Shown here in pieces: positions 15,703-24,029 of a stretch of 41,395 nt of DNA. The position numbers and the translations under genes were made by a program. Source of the stretch: Nocardia salmonicida NBRC 13393 (GTDB lineage Bacteria; Actinomycetota; Actinomycetes; Mycobacteriales; Mycobacteriaceae); the NCBI RefSeq assembly GCF_001613085.1, contig NZ_BDBR01000069.1, forward strand, positions 1 through 41,395, written 5' to 3'. The notes under the pieces were generated by a model. It had not been told where the DNA came from, searched no databases, and saw nothing but the letters and a program-made list of their open reading frames with translations. Each line of letters begins with the position of its first letter. The first letter of the stretch is position 1.

Positions 15703-16836
15703 GTGACCGACACCGAGGACCCGACCGAGGCCGGACCGCCACCGCCGGATGCGGCGAGCCGTCGTATCGCCGCGCTGCTGACCGGACTCGCGGAGCCCGG
15801 CAGGGGGATCCACGCAATATTCGTGCTGACGGTCGCCGCGGAACTGGCCTCGGTTGTCGCCACTGACGAGCAGGGCCAGCCGGTCCAGATCCTGCCGCCG
15901 GAAGAGGTCATGGGACTGGTCCGCGTGCACCGGGAGGCATCGACCGGCCGGCCCGACGGCCCCTGGTGGCGCTACCTGCTCGTGGTTTCGGAAACGGGTG
16001 AGGTGCGCACGGATTACGACTTCGGCGAGCAACCCTTTCCCGACGAACACCTTTTCCCCGCCGAGGTCTATCGAGCCGATCTCGAGGCCTTCCCACGACG
16101 CCGACTGCCGGTGTGGCTCGCCGCCCATATCGGGCACGCGGACAGGCAGTCTCGCCCCGCCGAGATGGCAGCGAGGGCTGAGCCGGTCGTGGCGGCCGTG
16201 ACCGTCGAGCTACCCGCGCTGCCGTTGCTGGTGGCACGGTGGGCGGTGCTGTCCGCGGCCTTCGTCGCGGTCGGCTCACCGTGGGGGCCACGGGTGTTGC
16301 CCGCGCTCGGCTTGTTCGAGGGGACCGAGCGCAGCGGCTCCTCGCTCTGGATCATGCCCGGTGACCGCGCCGTCCTGTCCGGAGGAGTGTGGAACGATCC
16401 CGTTCTCGACGCCGTCTACAACAGCGAAGCGCCGATGCCGGACTTCTACGCGGGCGCGCCGGCGTGGGTGGCGAATGCGACGCTGAACCCGCGCGCGGGC
16501 ATCGGCCTGCTGTCCTTCTGCTATTGGTGGGACGACGGCCGGTGGTATCGCGCACCCGGACACGCCGCCGGCGATATCGCCGCAGCTGTGCCCGGTGTGT
16601 GGAGCGAGGAGAGCGTCGCTGCCATCGTGGCCGCGCTGGTGGCGGAGGAACCCGACGCCCACACCCGTGAGGCTGCGCTCGGGCTGGTCCGCGCCGCCGA
16701 TCGCGGGGAGGTCGGACGCGGCTTACTCGCAGAGGTTTTCGGCGAGGGCGCCATCGACGACGCGTATCTCCAATTGACCATGGCGGGTATATCTACACCT
16801 CGCTCGGCATGGACGGTGCCGTCTCAACCGGCATGA
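15703..16836 (+). CDS. YezG-like immunity-type protein, divergent from the WXG100 gene
   Basis: A 377-aa protein starting with GTG 15703; AGGAGG lies about ten bases upstream. Residues about 20-140 resemble the YezG/DUF600 immunity fold: an antiparallel sheet with WWRYLLVVSETGEVRTDYDF, then PFPDEHLFPAEVYRADLEAFPRRRLPVWL. YezG-type proteins neutralise nuclease toxins of the LXG/WXG class. The second half (VGSPWGPRVLPALGLFEG ... LSFCYWWDDGRWYRAPG) is unassigned and ends in helical repeats. The gene is divergent from the CpnT-like gene, with 230 bases between starts. A toxin-immunity relationship is plausible but not shown. Confidence 0.6.
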   Translation: MTDTEDPTEAGPPPPDAASRRIAALLTGLAEPGRGIHAIFVLTVAAELASVVATDEQGQPVQILPPEEVMGLVRVHREASTGRPDGPWWRYLLVVSETGEVRTDYDFGEQPFPDEHLFPAEVYRADLEAFPRRRLPVWLAAHIGHADRQSRPAEMAARAEPVVAAVTVELPALPLLVARWAVLSAAFVAVGSPWGPRVLPALGLFEGTERSGSSLWIMPGDRAVLSGGVWNDPVLDAVYNSEAPMPDFYAGAPAWVANATLNPRAGIGLLSFCYWWDDGRWYRAPGHAAGDIAAAVPGVWSEESVAAIVAALVAEEPDAHTREAALGLVRAADRGEVGRGLLAEVFGEGAIDDAYLQLTMAGISTPRSAWTVPSQPA

Positions 16837-16979
16837 AAGCGAGGACGAGGTAATCCCCGCTGATTACATCAGAATCCTCACTAACTTATATGCACGTCGA
16901 AGGGTCGCGGCACCATTGCCCGTCCACCCCCGAAACTGAGCGGGTCACGTTTCATCGAGCGTTCGCCACTGGCCCTGCC

Positions 16980-18185
16980 TCAGCTCCTCGGAATGGGAAC
17001 CACGATGCCGAACGGCAATGTGATCGCCGGCGGCGGAGTGGGTGCAGTCGACTCGATCGGAGCATCTGGGACAGGCACGGCACTCGGATCAGGGGCCGCT
17101 TCTTGGCCAGGTCCCGGTTCCTGCACCACCGGCGGGCAGAAGATGCCGCACGGGATCGGCGGCAAGCCCGGGATGGTGATCATTCCCGGGGCGGGTTGTT
17201 GCGTGTCGGGGACCTCCGCGGGTGCTTCGGCCGCCATCTCGAGGGTCTCCGAGGGTACTTCGGCCGGGGCAGTCGGGGTGTTGTTGTTCGCCGCGACGAC
17301 ATCCTCGTTGCCCGGGCCAGGCGTCGGCATCGAGGGAACCGATTCCACGATGTGCGCTTGACTCGCGGTGCCGCCGGTGCGATAAGCCGTGGACCAGCTG
17401 AGCACATCGGCCGCATAGGACCGCGAGTTGTTGTAGCGCAGCACCGCCCGTAGCTCCTGTGCTGGATCGCGCAGGTCGAGGCCGCCGGAGCATAGATATT
17501 TTGCCGCTGCCGAGGTCGCATCGAAGACGTTGTGCGGATCCGAAACGCCGTCACCATTTCCGTCCGCGGCGTACCGGCTCCAGGTGCCGGGCAGGAACTG
17601 CATCGGCCCCAGCGCGCGGACCGCACTGCCGTCGCCGGCAACGATGACCTCGTTGCCAGGCAGCGTGCCATCCAACGCCGGGCCGAAGATCGGGGTCGTC
17701 GTTGTCCCCGCAGCGTCGGTGCGACCGGCGCTTGCGTGCGCGGATTCGATCCGGCCGATAGCTGCGAGCAGGTTCCAGGTGACCCCACAGCTGGGCTGTG
17801 TCGATTCGAGTGTCAACTCCGCATTGCGATAGGCAGCGAGAACTATCTCCGGGATCCCTAACGCACCACGGCCGATCGGCAATGGGACGCTCCGCACTGA
17901 AACTGCCTCGGTGACAATCGGATCCACGTCAGCAGAGGACTTCACCTCTCGCCAGCCGCGGGAGGGCTCGGGCACCACAGGAAGCAGACCCACCATTCGA
18001 GACAGTGCCGTGTCCCCGTCGCCCTCGACACCCCCGCTACCTTCGTTTCCGGCAGCGGAGGTGGCGAGCAGGGCTTCCGCCGGGTCGACCGACGTGTCGG
18101 AGTTCGGGACATGAACGCTGGACCCCGAGCAGACCACCCCGGCCACGATTAGAGCCGACAGAGTTACGGGAGCACTGAATCGCAT
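16980..18185 (-). CDS. MltB-type lytic transglycosylase, secreted
   Basis: A 401-aa protein. The N-terminal hydrophobic segment is a Sec signal peptide. The catalytic domain (about residues 105-270) is of the SLT_2/MltB type that cleaves peptidoglycan to 1,6-anhydromuropeptides. The catalytic acid is probably Glu147 in AAIGRIESAH; RALGPMQFLPGTWSRYAADGNGDGVSDPHNVFDATSAAAKYLC (about 190-232) carries the substrate-groove motifs and GNGDG turn, and AVLRYNNSRSYAADVL closes the domain. The last 120 residues are Pro-rich and probably span the wall. It acts outside the membrane in wall remodelling. The neighbouring ESX block is on the same strand, but no link is shown. Confidence 0.9.
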   Translation of the reverse strand: MRFSAPVTLSALIVAGVVCSGSSVHVPNSDTSVDPAEALLATSAAGNEGSGGVEGDGDTALSRMVGLLPVVPEPSRGWREVKSSADVDPIVTEAVSVRSVPLPIGRGALGIPEIVLAAYRNAELTLESTQPSCGVTWNLLAAIGRIESAHASAGRTDAAGTTTTPIFGPALDGTLPGNEVIVAGDGSAVRALGPMQFLPGTWSRYAADGNGDGVSDPHNVFDATSAAAKYLCSGGLDLRDPAQELRAVLRYNNSRSYAADVLSWSTAYRTGGTASQAHIVESVPSMPTPGPGNEDVVAANNNTPTAPAEVPSETLEMAAEAPAEVPDTQQPAPGMITIPGLPPIPCGIFCPPVVQEPGPGQEAAPDPSAVPVPDAPIESTAPTPPPAITLPFGIVVPIPRS

Positions 18186-18353
18186 CCGGCCACACCACTT
18201 TCTCTACGTTCGGACGGGAGGAACCATCGCGTCGTTGCGCTTCCCCGAAGTGATGCAAACCCGTCGGAACTTCCCGCCTTTGTGAAGAATCACCATTAAC
18301 TTACACGGTATCCATAGCTGGCGTCAGCGAATGTCCTCGCAATCTCCGCGATC

Positions 18354-18383
18354 GCGCCGCAGGCCATAGGCAGCCTGCGGCGC
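18354..18383. terminator. Strong GC hairpin between transglycosylase and LacI remnant
   Basis: A perfect 10-bp stem, GCGCCGCAGG / CCTGCGGCGC, with a ten-base loop. It lies about 170 bases upstream of the transglycosylase start and downstream of the LacI remnant on the minus strand, so it could have terminated the former regulator gene. No T-run. Confidence 0.45.
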
Positions 18384-18622
18384 GGCGCGGAGGCTTCATC
18401 GTGATACCGCGGTGAAACCCGGCCCCGACTCCGCCGATGCAGCGCAGGCATCCGTCAGGAGTGCGCCCGGCCAGGACCGATGGCCTGCGCGCGCAGACCA
18501 CCGACGCCCAACGCACGCTCGCAGGCCTTACGCCAGCAAGCCTTCTCCGACTCGGGCAGGTTGGCGGCTTCGAGTTCGCGCACCTTGTCCGCGCCGCAGG
18601 TGATCGCCCACGGATTGGCCGG

Positions 18623-18895
18623 TCAACCGATACTGGAGGCGCGCTCGACCAGGTGCGCGCGGTAACAGATGCGCTCCGGCGCACGCTTGCCGCCTTCGGC
18701 CGTCGAGATCAGCAGATCGATGGCGGCAGCGCCGATCTCGGCGCGCGACTGGCGGACCGAGGTGAGCGGCACGATGGCGGAGCGGGCGAATTCGATGTCG
18801 TCGTGCCCGACCAGCGCCACGTCGTCGGGCACCGAGACCCCATGCAGGGCAAGCGCTTGCAGGACGCCGATTTCCAGCAGGTCGTTGTCCGCTTT
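18623..18895 (-). pseudogene. LacI-family regulator, C-terminal remnant
   Basis: About 90 residues clearly from the end of a LacI-type effector domain: ADNDLLEIGVLQALALHGVSVPDDVALVGHDDIEFA, PLTSVRQSRAEIGAAAIDLL and ending HLVERASS (residues read across blocks). The DNA-binding helix-turn-helix and the first two thirds of the protein are missing; upstream of 18895 similarity stops abruptly. After the stop at 18623 the same frame stays open for 55 more codons (to 18455), reading CGADKVRELEAANLPESE..., which looks protein-like but is not recognised. The remnant cannot bind DNA. No sugar operon remains nearby. Confidence 0.8.
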
Positions 18896-19139
18896 GCTGG
18901 GCCTAGATGTCATGACTACACAAGGGTGGATTGCCGAGGTCGGGCAACGTGGCACCTACGCGGCGGTGGTGGCACAACGAATCACCACCCGCCCGAATTG
19001 AGGTACCGGCCCAGCCCACACAATCCGCTGTGCGACTGAAGATCTACAGGCCTGACGGTGCTCGCGGCGCCATCACTCGATGCGGGTGAGGTAGGCCCGC
19101 CGGAGTGCAGGTCAACAAGGTTTGCGAATTCACTATCTG

Positions 19140-19156
19140 ACTTTCGTTCAGAAAGT
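19140..19156 (+). promoter_or_regulatory. TetR operator, upstream copy
   Basis: Perfect inverted repeat ACTTTC-GTTCA-GAAAGT. It sits just upstream of the -35 box of the promoter at 19159. It matches a second site at 19199-19215 in 15 of 17 positions. It is the probable binding site of the TetR encoded directly downstream (inference from position and symmetry). Confidence 0.7.
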
Positions 19157-19158
19157 TC

Positions 19159-19188
19159 TTGACCGCGTGCGCGAAAGCCGCTTACGCT
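19159..19188 (+). promoter_or_regulatory. Promoter of the TetR/SDR/FadD operon
   Basis: TTGACC (19159-19164) and TACGCT (19183-19188), separated by 18 bases, fit a SigA-type promoter. Both elements lie between the two TetR operators. Confidence 0.55.
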
Positions 19189-19198
19189 CAGTTTATTG

Positions 19199-19215
19199 AT
19201 TTTCGTTCAGAAACT
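19199..19215 (+). promoter_or_regulatory. TetR operator, downstream copy at the ribosome-binding site
   Basis: ATTTTCGTTCAGAAACT keeps the core TTTCGTTCAGAAA of the upstream site (13 bases identical) and ends just before the GGAGG of the TetR gene. Occupancy would block both elongation from the 19159 promoter and ribosome access. The two centres are 59 bases apart. Confidence 0.68.
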
Positions 19216-19224
19216 GGAGGTGCG

Positions 19225-19896
19225 ATGGGCGTCAACCGACGCGGTGAGGCGTCACGAGCGGCGTTGCTGCAGGCGGGTAAGGCCGCGTTCAGCAACGAGC
19301 GCTACGAGGAGGTCTCGATCGTGGACTTCGCGCGCTCGGCCGGTGTATCCGCGGGGTCGATCGGCTACCACTTCGGCGGGAAGCGCGGCTTCTACCTGGC
19401 GGTTCTCGAGCAAGCGGCCGACGAGTTCTGGGGCGATCTGCTCGCGATGCGTGGACCGGCACTGGATCGGTTGACCCGCGGCATCGATCGGTTGCTCGAC
19501 GAGGCCGAGCACCAGCCGCGAGCGTTCGAAGCGCTGTTCGCCGATGTCGCCGACGGCGAAGTCCGCGAGATTCGCGATTTGCACCGGGTCCGGTTGATCG
19601 ATGCGTTGGTTGTGGAGGTGACCGGTTCGGATTCCTCGCCGGTGTTGCGCGCCGCGATCGGTGGGTTCGTGTCGTTCATCGAGGGGCTGGTAGTGGACTG
19701 GAGCCGCACCCGCGACATCAGCCGCGACCAGGTCAAAGACCTCGTCGTCGGCAACCTGTTCGGCACCATCTTCGCCGCGCTGCGCACCGACCCGAGCATC
19801 GAGCTGACCCAGCGGGCTATCGACGCCGCTCTCTCGGACCCCCAAGCCGTGGCCTTCCTCGGCCCCTTGTCCACCATGTCGAAGACGACGGAGTGA
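19225..19896 (+). CDS. TetR-family transcriptional repressor
   Basis: A 223-aa protein, start ATG 19225 with GGAGG five bases upstream. The N-terminal helix-turn-helix is complete (RAALLQAGKAAFSNERYEEVSIVDFARSAGVSAGSIGYHFGGKRGFYLAVL, residues about 10-60). The C-terminal ligand domain is divergent, as is usual. It is the first gene of a unit that continues with SDR, acyl-CoA synthetase, BVMO and lipase. With two operators around its own promoter it should repress itself and the downstream genes. The inducer is probably a lipid, sterol or ketone substrate of that pathway (inference). Confidence 0.92.
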   Translation: MGVNRRGEASRAALLQAGKAAFSNERYEEVSIVDFARSAGVSAGSIGYHFGGKRGFYLAVLEQAADEFWGDLLAMRGPALDRLTRGIDRLLDEAEHQPRAFEALFADVADGEVREIRDLHRVRLIDALVVEVTGSDSSPVLRAAIGGFVSFIEGLVVDWSRTRDISRDQVKDLVVGNLFGTIFAALRTDPSIELTQRAIDAALSDPQAVAFLGPLSTMSKTTE

Positions 19897-19902
19897 TCAC
19901 TG

Positions 19903-20904
19903 ATGTCTGAAGTTCTGCCTACTGGTCCCTCGCGGATCGTCGAGACACCAGTCGCGCGCGCGATCGCGTGGGTCATCGGCCCCCGCGGGCTGCGCAGCCG
20001 AGCCGCGCTGCGCAGGGAGGTAGAGGGCAAGGTAGTCGTGATCACCGGGGCGTCCTTCGGTGTGGGTGAGGCGACGGCGAAGTGGTTCGCCGCCACGGGT
20101 GCCCGCGTGGTCATCGCCGCCCGGTCGATGGACCGGCTGCTCGAGGTGGCCGAGGAGATCAACGCCGCCGGTGGCGAGGCTTATCCCTATCGCCTGGATC
20201 TGACCGATGAGCAGTCGATCGCCGAGTTCGCCGCAGCGGTGCGCTATGACCTGGGCGAGGTCGACGTCCTGATCCACAACGCGGGCAAGTCGCTGCGGCG
20301 CTCGATCCATCTGTCCTACGACCGCCCCAAGGACATCACCGCTACCTCCGGTGCGAACTACCTCGGCCCGATGCGGCTGACGCTTGCCCTGCTGCCCGGC
20401 ATGCGTGCGCGCGGTAGCGGTCACATCGTGAACGTGTCCACGGTCGGGATCATGTTCCCCAACGCGCCCAAGTGGGGCTTCTACCTGTCGTCGAAACTGG
20501 CTTTCGATTGGTGGATGCGAGCGGTCGGTGCAGAGGCCCGCGCCGATGGGGTCACTCTGACCACCTTCTACGGCGGTTTGCTGCACACCCGGATGAGCGC
20601 GCCGAGTCGCTGGATGCGGGTGCTTCCCGGCCAAACCCCCGATGACGCGGCGAAGGTGCTGGCCAAGGCCGTGGTGCGCAAGCCGCGCACGATGACCCCG
20701 CTCTACGGGTACCCCTCCGCAGTCCTGGCCATTGTGTTCCGGTGGCCCCTGGAACTGGTCACCGAGCGGATCTTCCGCAACCTCGGCGACACACAGGCAT
20801 CCCTGTCTCGGCTCCAGCAGTCGCCCCCGGCCGCCCAGACGCTGTCGGCGGTGGCCGATTCCGCCGGTGACGATCAAGTACAGGTGAGCACGAATGCCCG
20901 CTGA
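19903..20904 (+). CDS. Short-chain dehydrogenase/reductase
   Basis: A 333-aa NAD(P)-dependent oxidoreductase. A 40-residue N-terminal extension precedes the Rossmann fold. The cofactor motif TGASFGVG is at 48-55, the NAG motif is IHNAG, the catalytic Ser is in NVSTVG, and Tyr194/Lys198 form YLSSK. The C-terminal extension (FRWPLELVTERIFRNLG) may associate with membrane, as in SadH-type enzymes. It starts six bases after the TetR stop and overlaps the next gene by 11 bases, so all are co-translated. It probably oxidises an alcohol to the ketone or aldehyde used by the BVMO or the synthetase (inference from context). Confidence 0.9.
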   Translation: MSEVLPTGPSRIVETPVARAIAWVIGPRGLRSRAALRREVEGKVVVITGASFGVGEATAKWFAATGARVVIAARSMDRLLEVAEEINAAGGEAYPYRLDLTDEQSIAEFAAAVRYDLGEVDVLIHNAGKSLRRSIHLSYDRPKDITATSGANYLGPMRLTLALLPGMRARGSGHIVNVSTVGIMFPNAPKWGFYLSSKLAFDWWMRAVGAEARADGVTLTTFYGGLLHTRMSAPSRWMRVLPGQTPDDAAKVLAKAVVRKPRTMTPLYGYPSAVLAIVFRWPLELVTERIFRNLGDTQASLSRLQQSPPAAQTLSAVADSAGDDQVQVSTNAR

Positions 20905-22546
20905 TCTGACCCACAGCTTGCGGCAGTGGGGTTCGGCGATACCGGCAGTGTTCGCCTCGGGCATGCTCGCCCCGGTCGGACCCCGCAAAGCCACAGCGCT
21001 CGCGCGTAGCTTCTACCGGTACGGTCCCACTCCGGCGATGCTGTTGGCGGCCACCGCGATTCGCCACCCGGACAAGATCGCGATCATCGACGACTCCGGG
21101 CAGCTGACCTATCGGCTGTTGCAGCAGCGTACCGAAGCGATCGCCGCGGCGCTGCATGCCGCGAGCACCACCTTGCTGCAGTCGGTGGGCATCATCTGCC
21201 GCAACCATCGCGGGTTCGTCGAGGCGATGGCCGCTGGTGCGCAGCTGGGTGCGGAGTTGATCTTCATCAACACCGAACTCCCCGGCGCGCAATTGCAGGC
21301 AATTCTGGCTCGGCACGACCCTGACGTGCTGATCTATGACGACGAGTACGCGATCACGGTCGATAAGGTCGGCTACCAGGGGCTGCGGGTGCTCGCGTGG
21401 CGTGAACCGCACGCCGACCTTGCTGGGGTGCCGACGCTGGATGATCTGGCTGCTCGTCGTCATCCGGCGCCGCCGCGGGTCCGTCACGCGGTGAAGATGA
21501 CCCTGCTGACCTCGGGAACCACCGGACTAGCGAAGGGAGTGCCGCGTGCGGTGAAGCCGAGCGCGATCGTGGCACTCACGCTGACCGCGATGGCGATTCT
21601 GCGGCTGCGTTCCACCGATCGGGTGCTGGTCGCGCCGCCGATGTTCCACGGCTTCGGGCTGCTGTCGCTGCTCGGTCCGCTGACTCTGGGCGCAACGGCG
21701 ATCTGCCGACGCCGCTTCGACGCCGCGACCGCGCTCGACGACATCGCCCGCCACCGGGTCACCGTGGTGATGGCGGTACCGGTCATGCTGCAACGGCTGC
21801 TCGCCGCGCCAGAACTGGCTGAGAATGCCTCGGCGCGTTCGTCGTTGCGGATCATTGTCACCGGGGCCGCACCGATTTCGCCGACCGCCATCTCGAACCT
21901 GATCGAGGCGTTCGGCCCGATCCTGGTCAACGGGTACGGATCGACCGAGGCAGGTCTGGTCACCATCGCCACCCCGGCCGATCTTGTCGCCGCACCCGAC
22001 ACCATCGGCCGCACCGCGCTCGGAGTGTCAGTACGGATCCTGCGCCCCGACCGCTCCGAAGCCGCACCGGGTGAGATCGGTGAGATCTTCGTGCGCAGCG
22101 GTCTGGAATACACCGGCTACACCCCCGACCCCGCGGCGAAGATCTTGACCAAGGAGGTCATCGACGGACACGTCTCCACCGGGGACATGGGGCATGTCGA
22201 TTCTCAGCGGAGATTGTTCATCGACGGCCGTGCCGATGACATGATCGTCTCCGGCGGGGAGAACGTCTTCCCCGGCGAGGTCGAAGACCGCCTCGCCGCG
22301 CACCCCGCGATCACCGACGCGGTCGTGATCGGCGTTCCCGATGCCGAGTTCGGGCAGGTACTCAACGCCTTCATCGTCTTGGGACCCGACGCTACCGCGC
22401 CGGTCGAGGACGCGCTCAAAGCGCACGTGCGCGACGAGCTCGAACGCTACAAAGTGCCCAAACGGTTCATCGTGCTCGACGAGATCCCCCGCAACGCCAG
22501 CGGCAAGATCCTGCGAGCACAACTGCACACCCCGACCGGGTCCTGA
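20894..22546 (+). CDS. Fatty-acid-CoA ligase family (AMP-binding) enzyme
   Basis: A 550-aa acyl-CoA synthetase. The P-loop TLLTSGTTGLAKGVPR lies near residue 204, the A5 motif is NGYGSTEAG, and A7/A8 are STGDMGHVDSQRRLFIDGRADDMIVSGGENVFPGEVED (about residues 430-465). A10 is PRNASGKILR with the catalytic lysine. All core motifs are intact, so it should adenylate a carboxylic acid and pass it to CoA. The substrate is probably a medium or long acyl chain, as for FadD13-like enzymes, but chain length cannot be read here. Second in the enzymatic part of the TetR operon. Confidence 0.9.
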   Translation: MPADLTHSLRQWGSAIPAVFASGMLAPVGPRKATALARSFYRYGPTPAMLLAATAIRHPDKIAIIDDSGQLTYRLLQQRTEAIAAALHAASTTLLQSVGIICRNHRGFVEAMAAGAQLGAELIFINTELPGAQLQAILARHDPDVLIYDDEYAITVDKVGYQGLRVLAWREPHADLAGVPTLDDLAARRHPAPPRVRHAVKMTLLTSGTTGLAKGVPRAVKPSAIVALTLTAMAILRLRSTDRVLVAPPMFHGFGLLSLLGPLTLGATAICRRRFDAATALDDIARHRVTVVMAVPVMLQRLLAAPELAENASARSSLRIIVTGAAPISPTAISNLIEAFGPILVNGYGSTEAGLVTIATPADLVAAPDTIGRTALGVSVRILRPDRSEAAPGEIGEIFVRSGLEYTGYTPDPAAKILTKEVIDGHVSTGDMGHVDSQRRLFIDGRADDMIVSGGENVFPGEVEDRLAAHPAITDAVVIGVPDAEFGQVLNAFIVLGPDATAPVEDALKAHVRDELERYKVPKRFIVLDEIPRNASGKILRAQLHTPTGS

Positions 22547-22575
22547 ACCCGTCTGTGCCCGAAAGGCGAAGACTC

Positions 22576-24029
22576 ATGGCAACGACGCCGATTCGTGAGC
22601 CGAAGATCATCATCATCGGCGCCGGTATGGCCGGGATCGCGGCCGCGGTCACCTTCAAGAAAGCCGGGTTCGACGATTTCGTCATCCTCGAAAAGGGATC
22701 CGACGTCGGTGGCGTGTGGTTCTGGAACCGCTACCCCGGCTTGACCTGCGACGTGCCGTCGCAGCTCTACCAGTTCGGCTTCGCCCCCAAACCTGATTGG
22801 ACTCGTGTGTGGGCGACCGGCCGGGAGATTCAGCGCTATCACGCCGAGGTCGTCGAGAAGTTCGGGCTGCGCGAGCACCTGCGCTGCGACAGCGAGGTCA
22901 CCGACGCGGTGTTCGACGGACGCCGGTGGGTAGTCACCGTGGCCGACGGCACGGAACTGACCGCGGACTTCGTCATCGCCGCGACCGGTGTACTGCACCA
23001 CCCCTTCACCCCCGACATCCCCGGGCTCGACAGCTTCGCCGGCGACACGGTCCACACTGCGGCCTGGAACGATTCGCTGGTCACCGACGGTAAACGGGTG
23101 GCGGTGATCGGGACGGGATCGACCGGTGTGCAGGTCGTTTCGGCGTTGCAGCCCGGTGCTGCGAAGTTGACCCAGTTCACCCGCACTCCGCAGTGGGTGC
23201 TGTGGGCGCCGATGGGTATCGGTCAGTCCTCGTTGATCACCAAGGTGTTCGAAACGTCACCGGCGTTGCATGATCGGGTGTACGCGGCGTCGTTATGGGC
23301 GTCGGGAATCCTCGCCGATGTCGCGCTGCGCCCGCCATGGCGACGGCGCGGCCTGCAACGATTGGCACGACTGTCACTGCGCGCCCAGGTCCGAGACAAG
23401 GACCTACGCGAGACACTGACTCCGGACTATCAGCCACTGTGTAAGCGGCAGGTCATCTCGGGCACTTACTACCGGGCGATCCAGGCCGACAACGCCGAGT
23501 TGGTGACCGACAACATCACCAGATCACCCCGACCGGCATCCGCACCGCCGACGGCCGCGAACACCGCGTCGATGTCATCGTTTTCGCGACCGGATTCCAC
23601 CCGCACAACTACATGCGCCCGATGAACCTGCGCGGCCGCGACGGACTCACCATCGACCAAGCCTGGGCCAAAGGCCCCCGCGCGTACCGGATGTCGGCGA
23701 TCCCCGGGTTCCCGAACCTGTTCACCGTGCTCGGGCCCAACTCGCCGACCGGGTCGATCTCGCTGCAGTACTCGGCCGAACTGACCGCGCGCTATATCGC
23801 CGCCTGGCTCGAGCGGTTCGCCGCGGGAGAGTTCGACACCGTCGAAGTCACCGAGGAAGCGACCACCCGATTCAACGACGCCGTGACCGAAGCGATGGGG
23901 CCCACAGTGTGGAACACCGGCTGCAACTCCTGGTACTTCACCGACCAGAACACCATCGATCTGTGGCCATTCGACCGCAAGACGATGACCAGCATGCTCA
24001 CCGAACCCGACGATCGCGACTTCTATCTG
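22576..24029 (+). pseudogene. Baeyer-Villiger monooxygenase, frameshifted
   Basis: Start ATG 22576. Two Rossmann motifs (GAGMAG near residue 15 and GTGSTG near 182) flank the BVMO fingerprint FAGDTVHTAAW (154-164), and the ATGF motif follows. Reading leaves frame 1 near 23521: ...VTDNITR in frame 1 continues as ITPTGIRTADGREHRVDVIVFATGF in frame 3, as expected after loss of one base. Frame 3 goes on through FTVLGPNSPTG, WYFTDQNTIDLWPFD to DFYL, where it runs without a stop into a lipase sequence. An intact enzyme would insert oxygen next to a ketone (EthA/MymA-type). As written it yields a truncated, inactive protein unless the frameshift is a sequencing error. Confidence 0.85.

Noticed and set aside
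16850..16867. GTAATC / GATTAC hairpin between convergent genes
   Set aside because: A six-base-pair stem is too weak to call a terminator, although the position would suit one.
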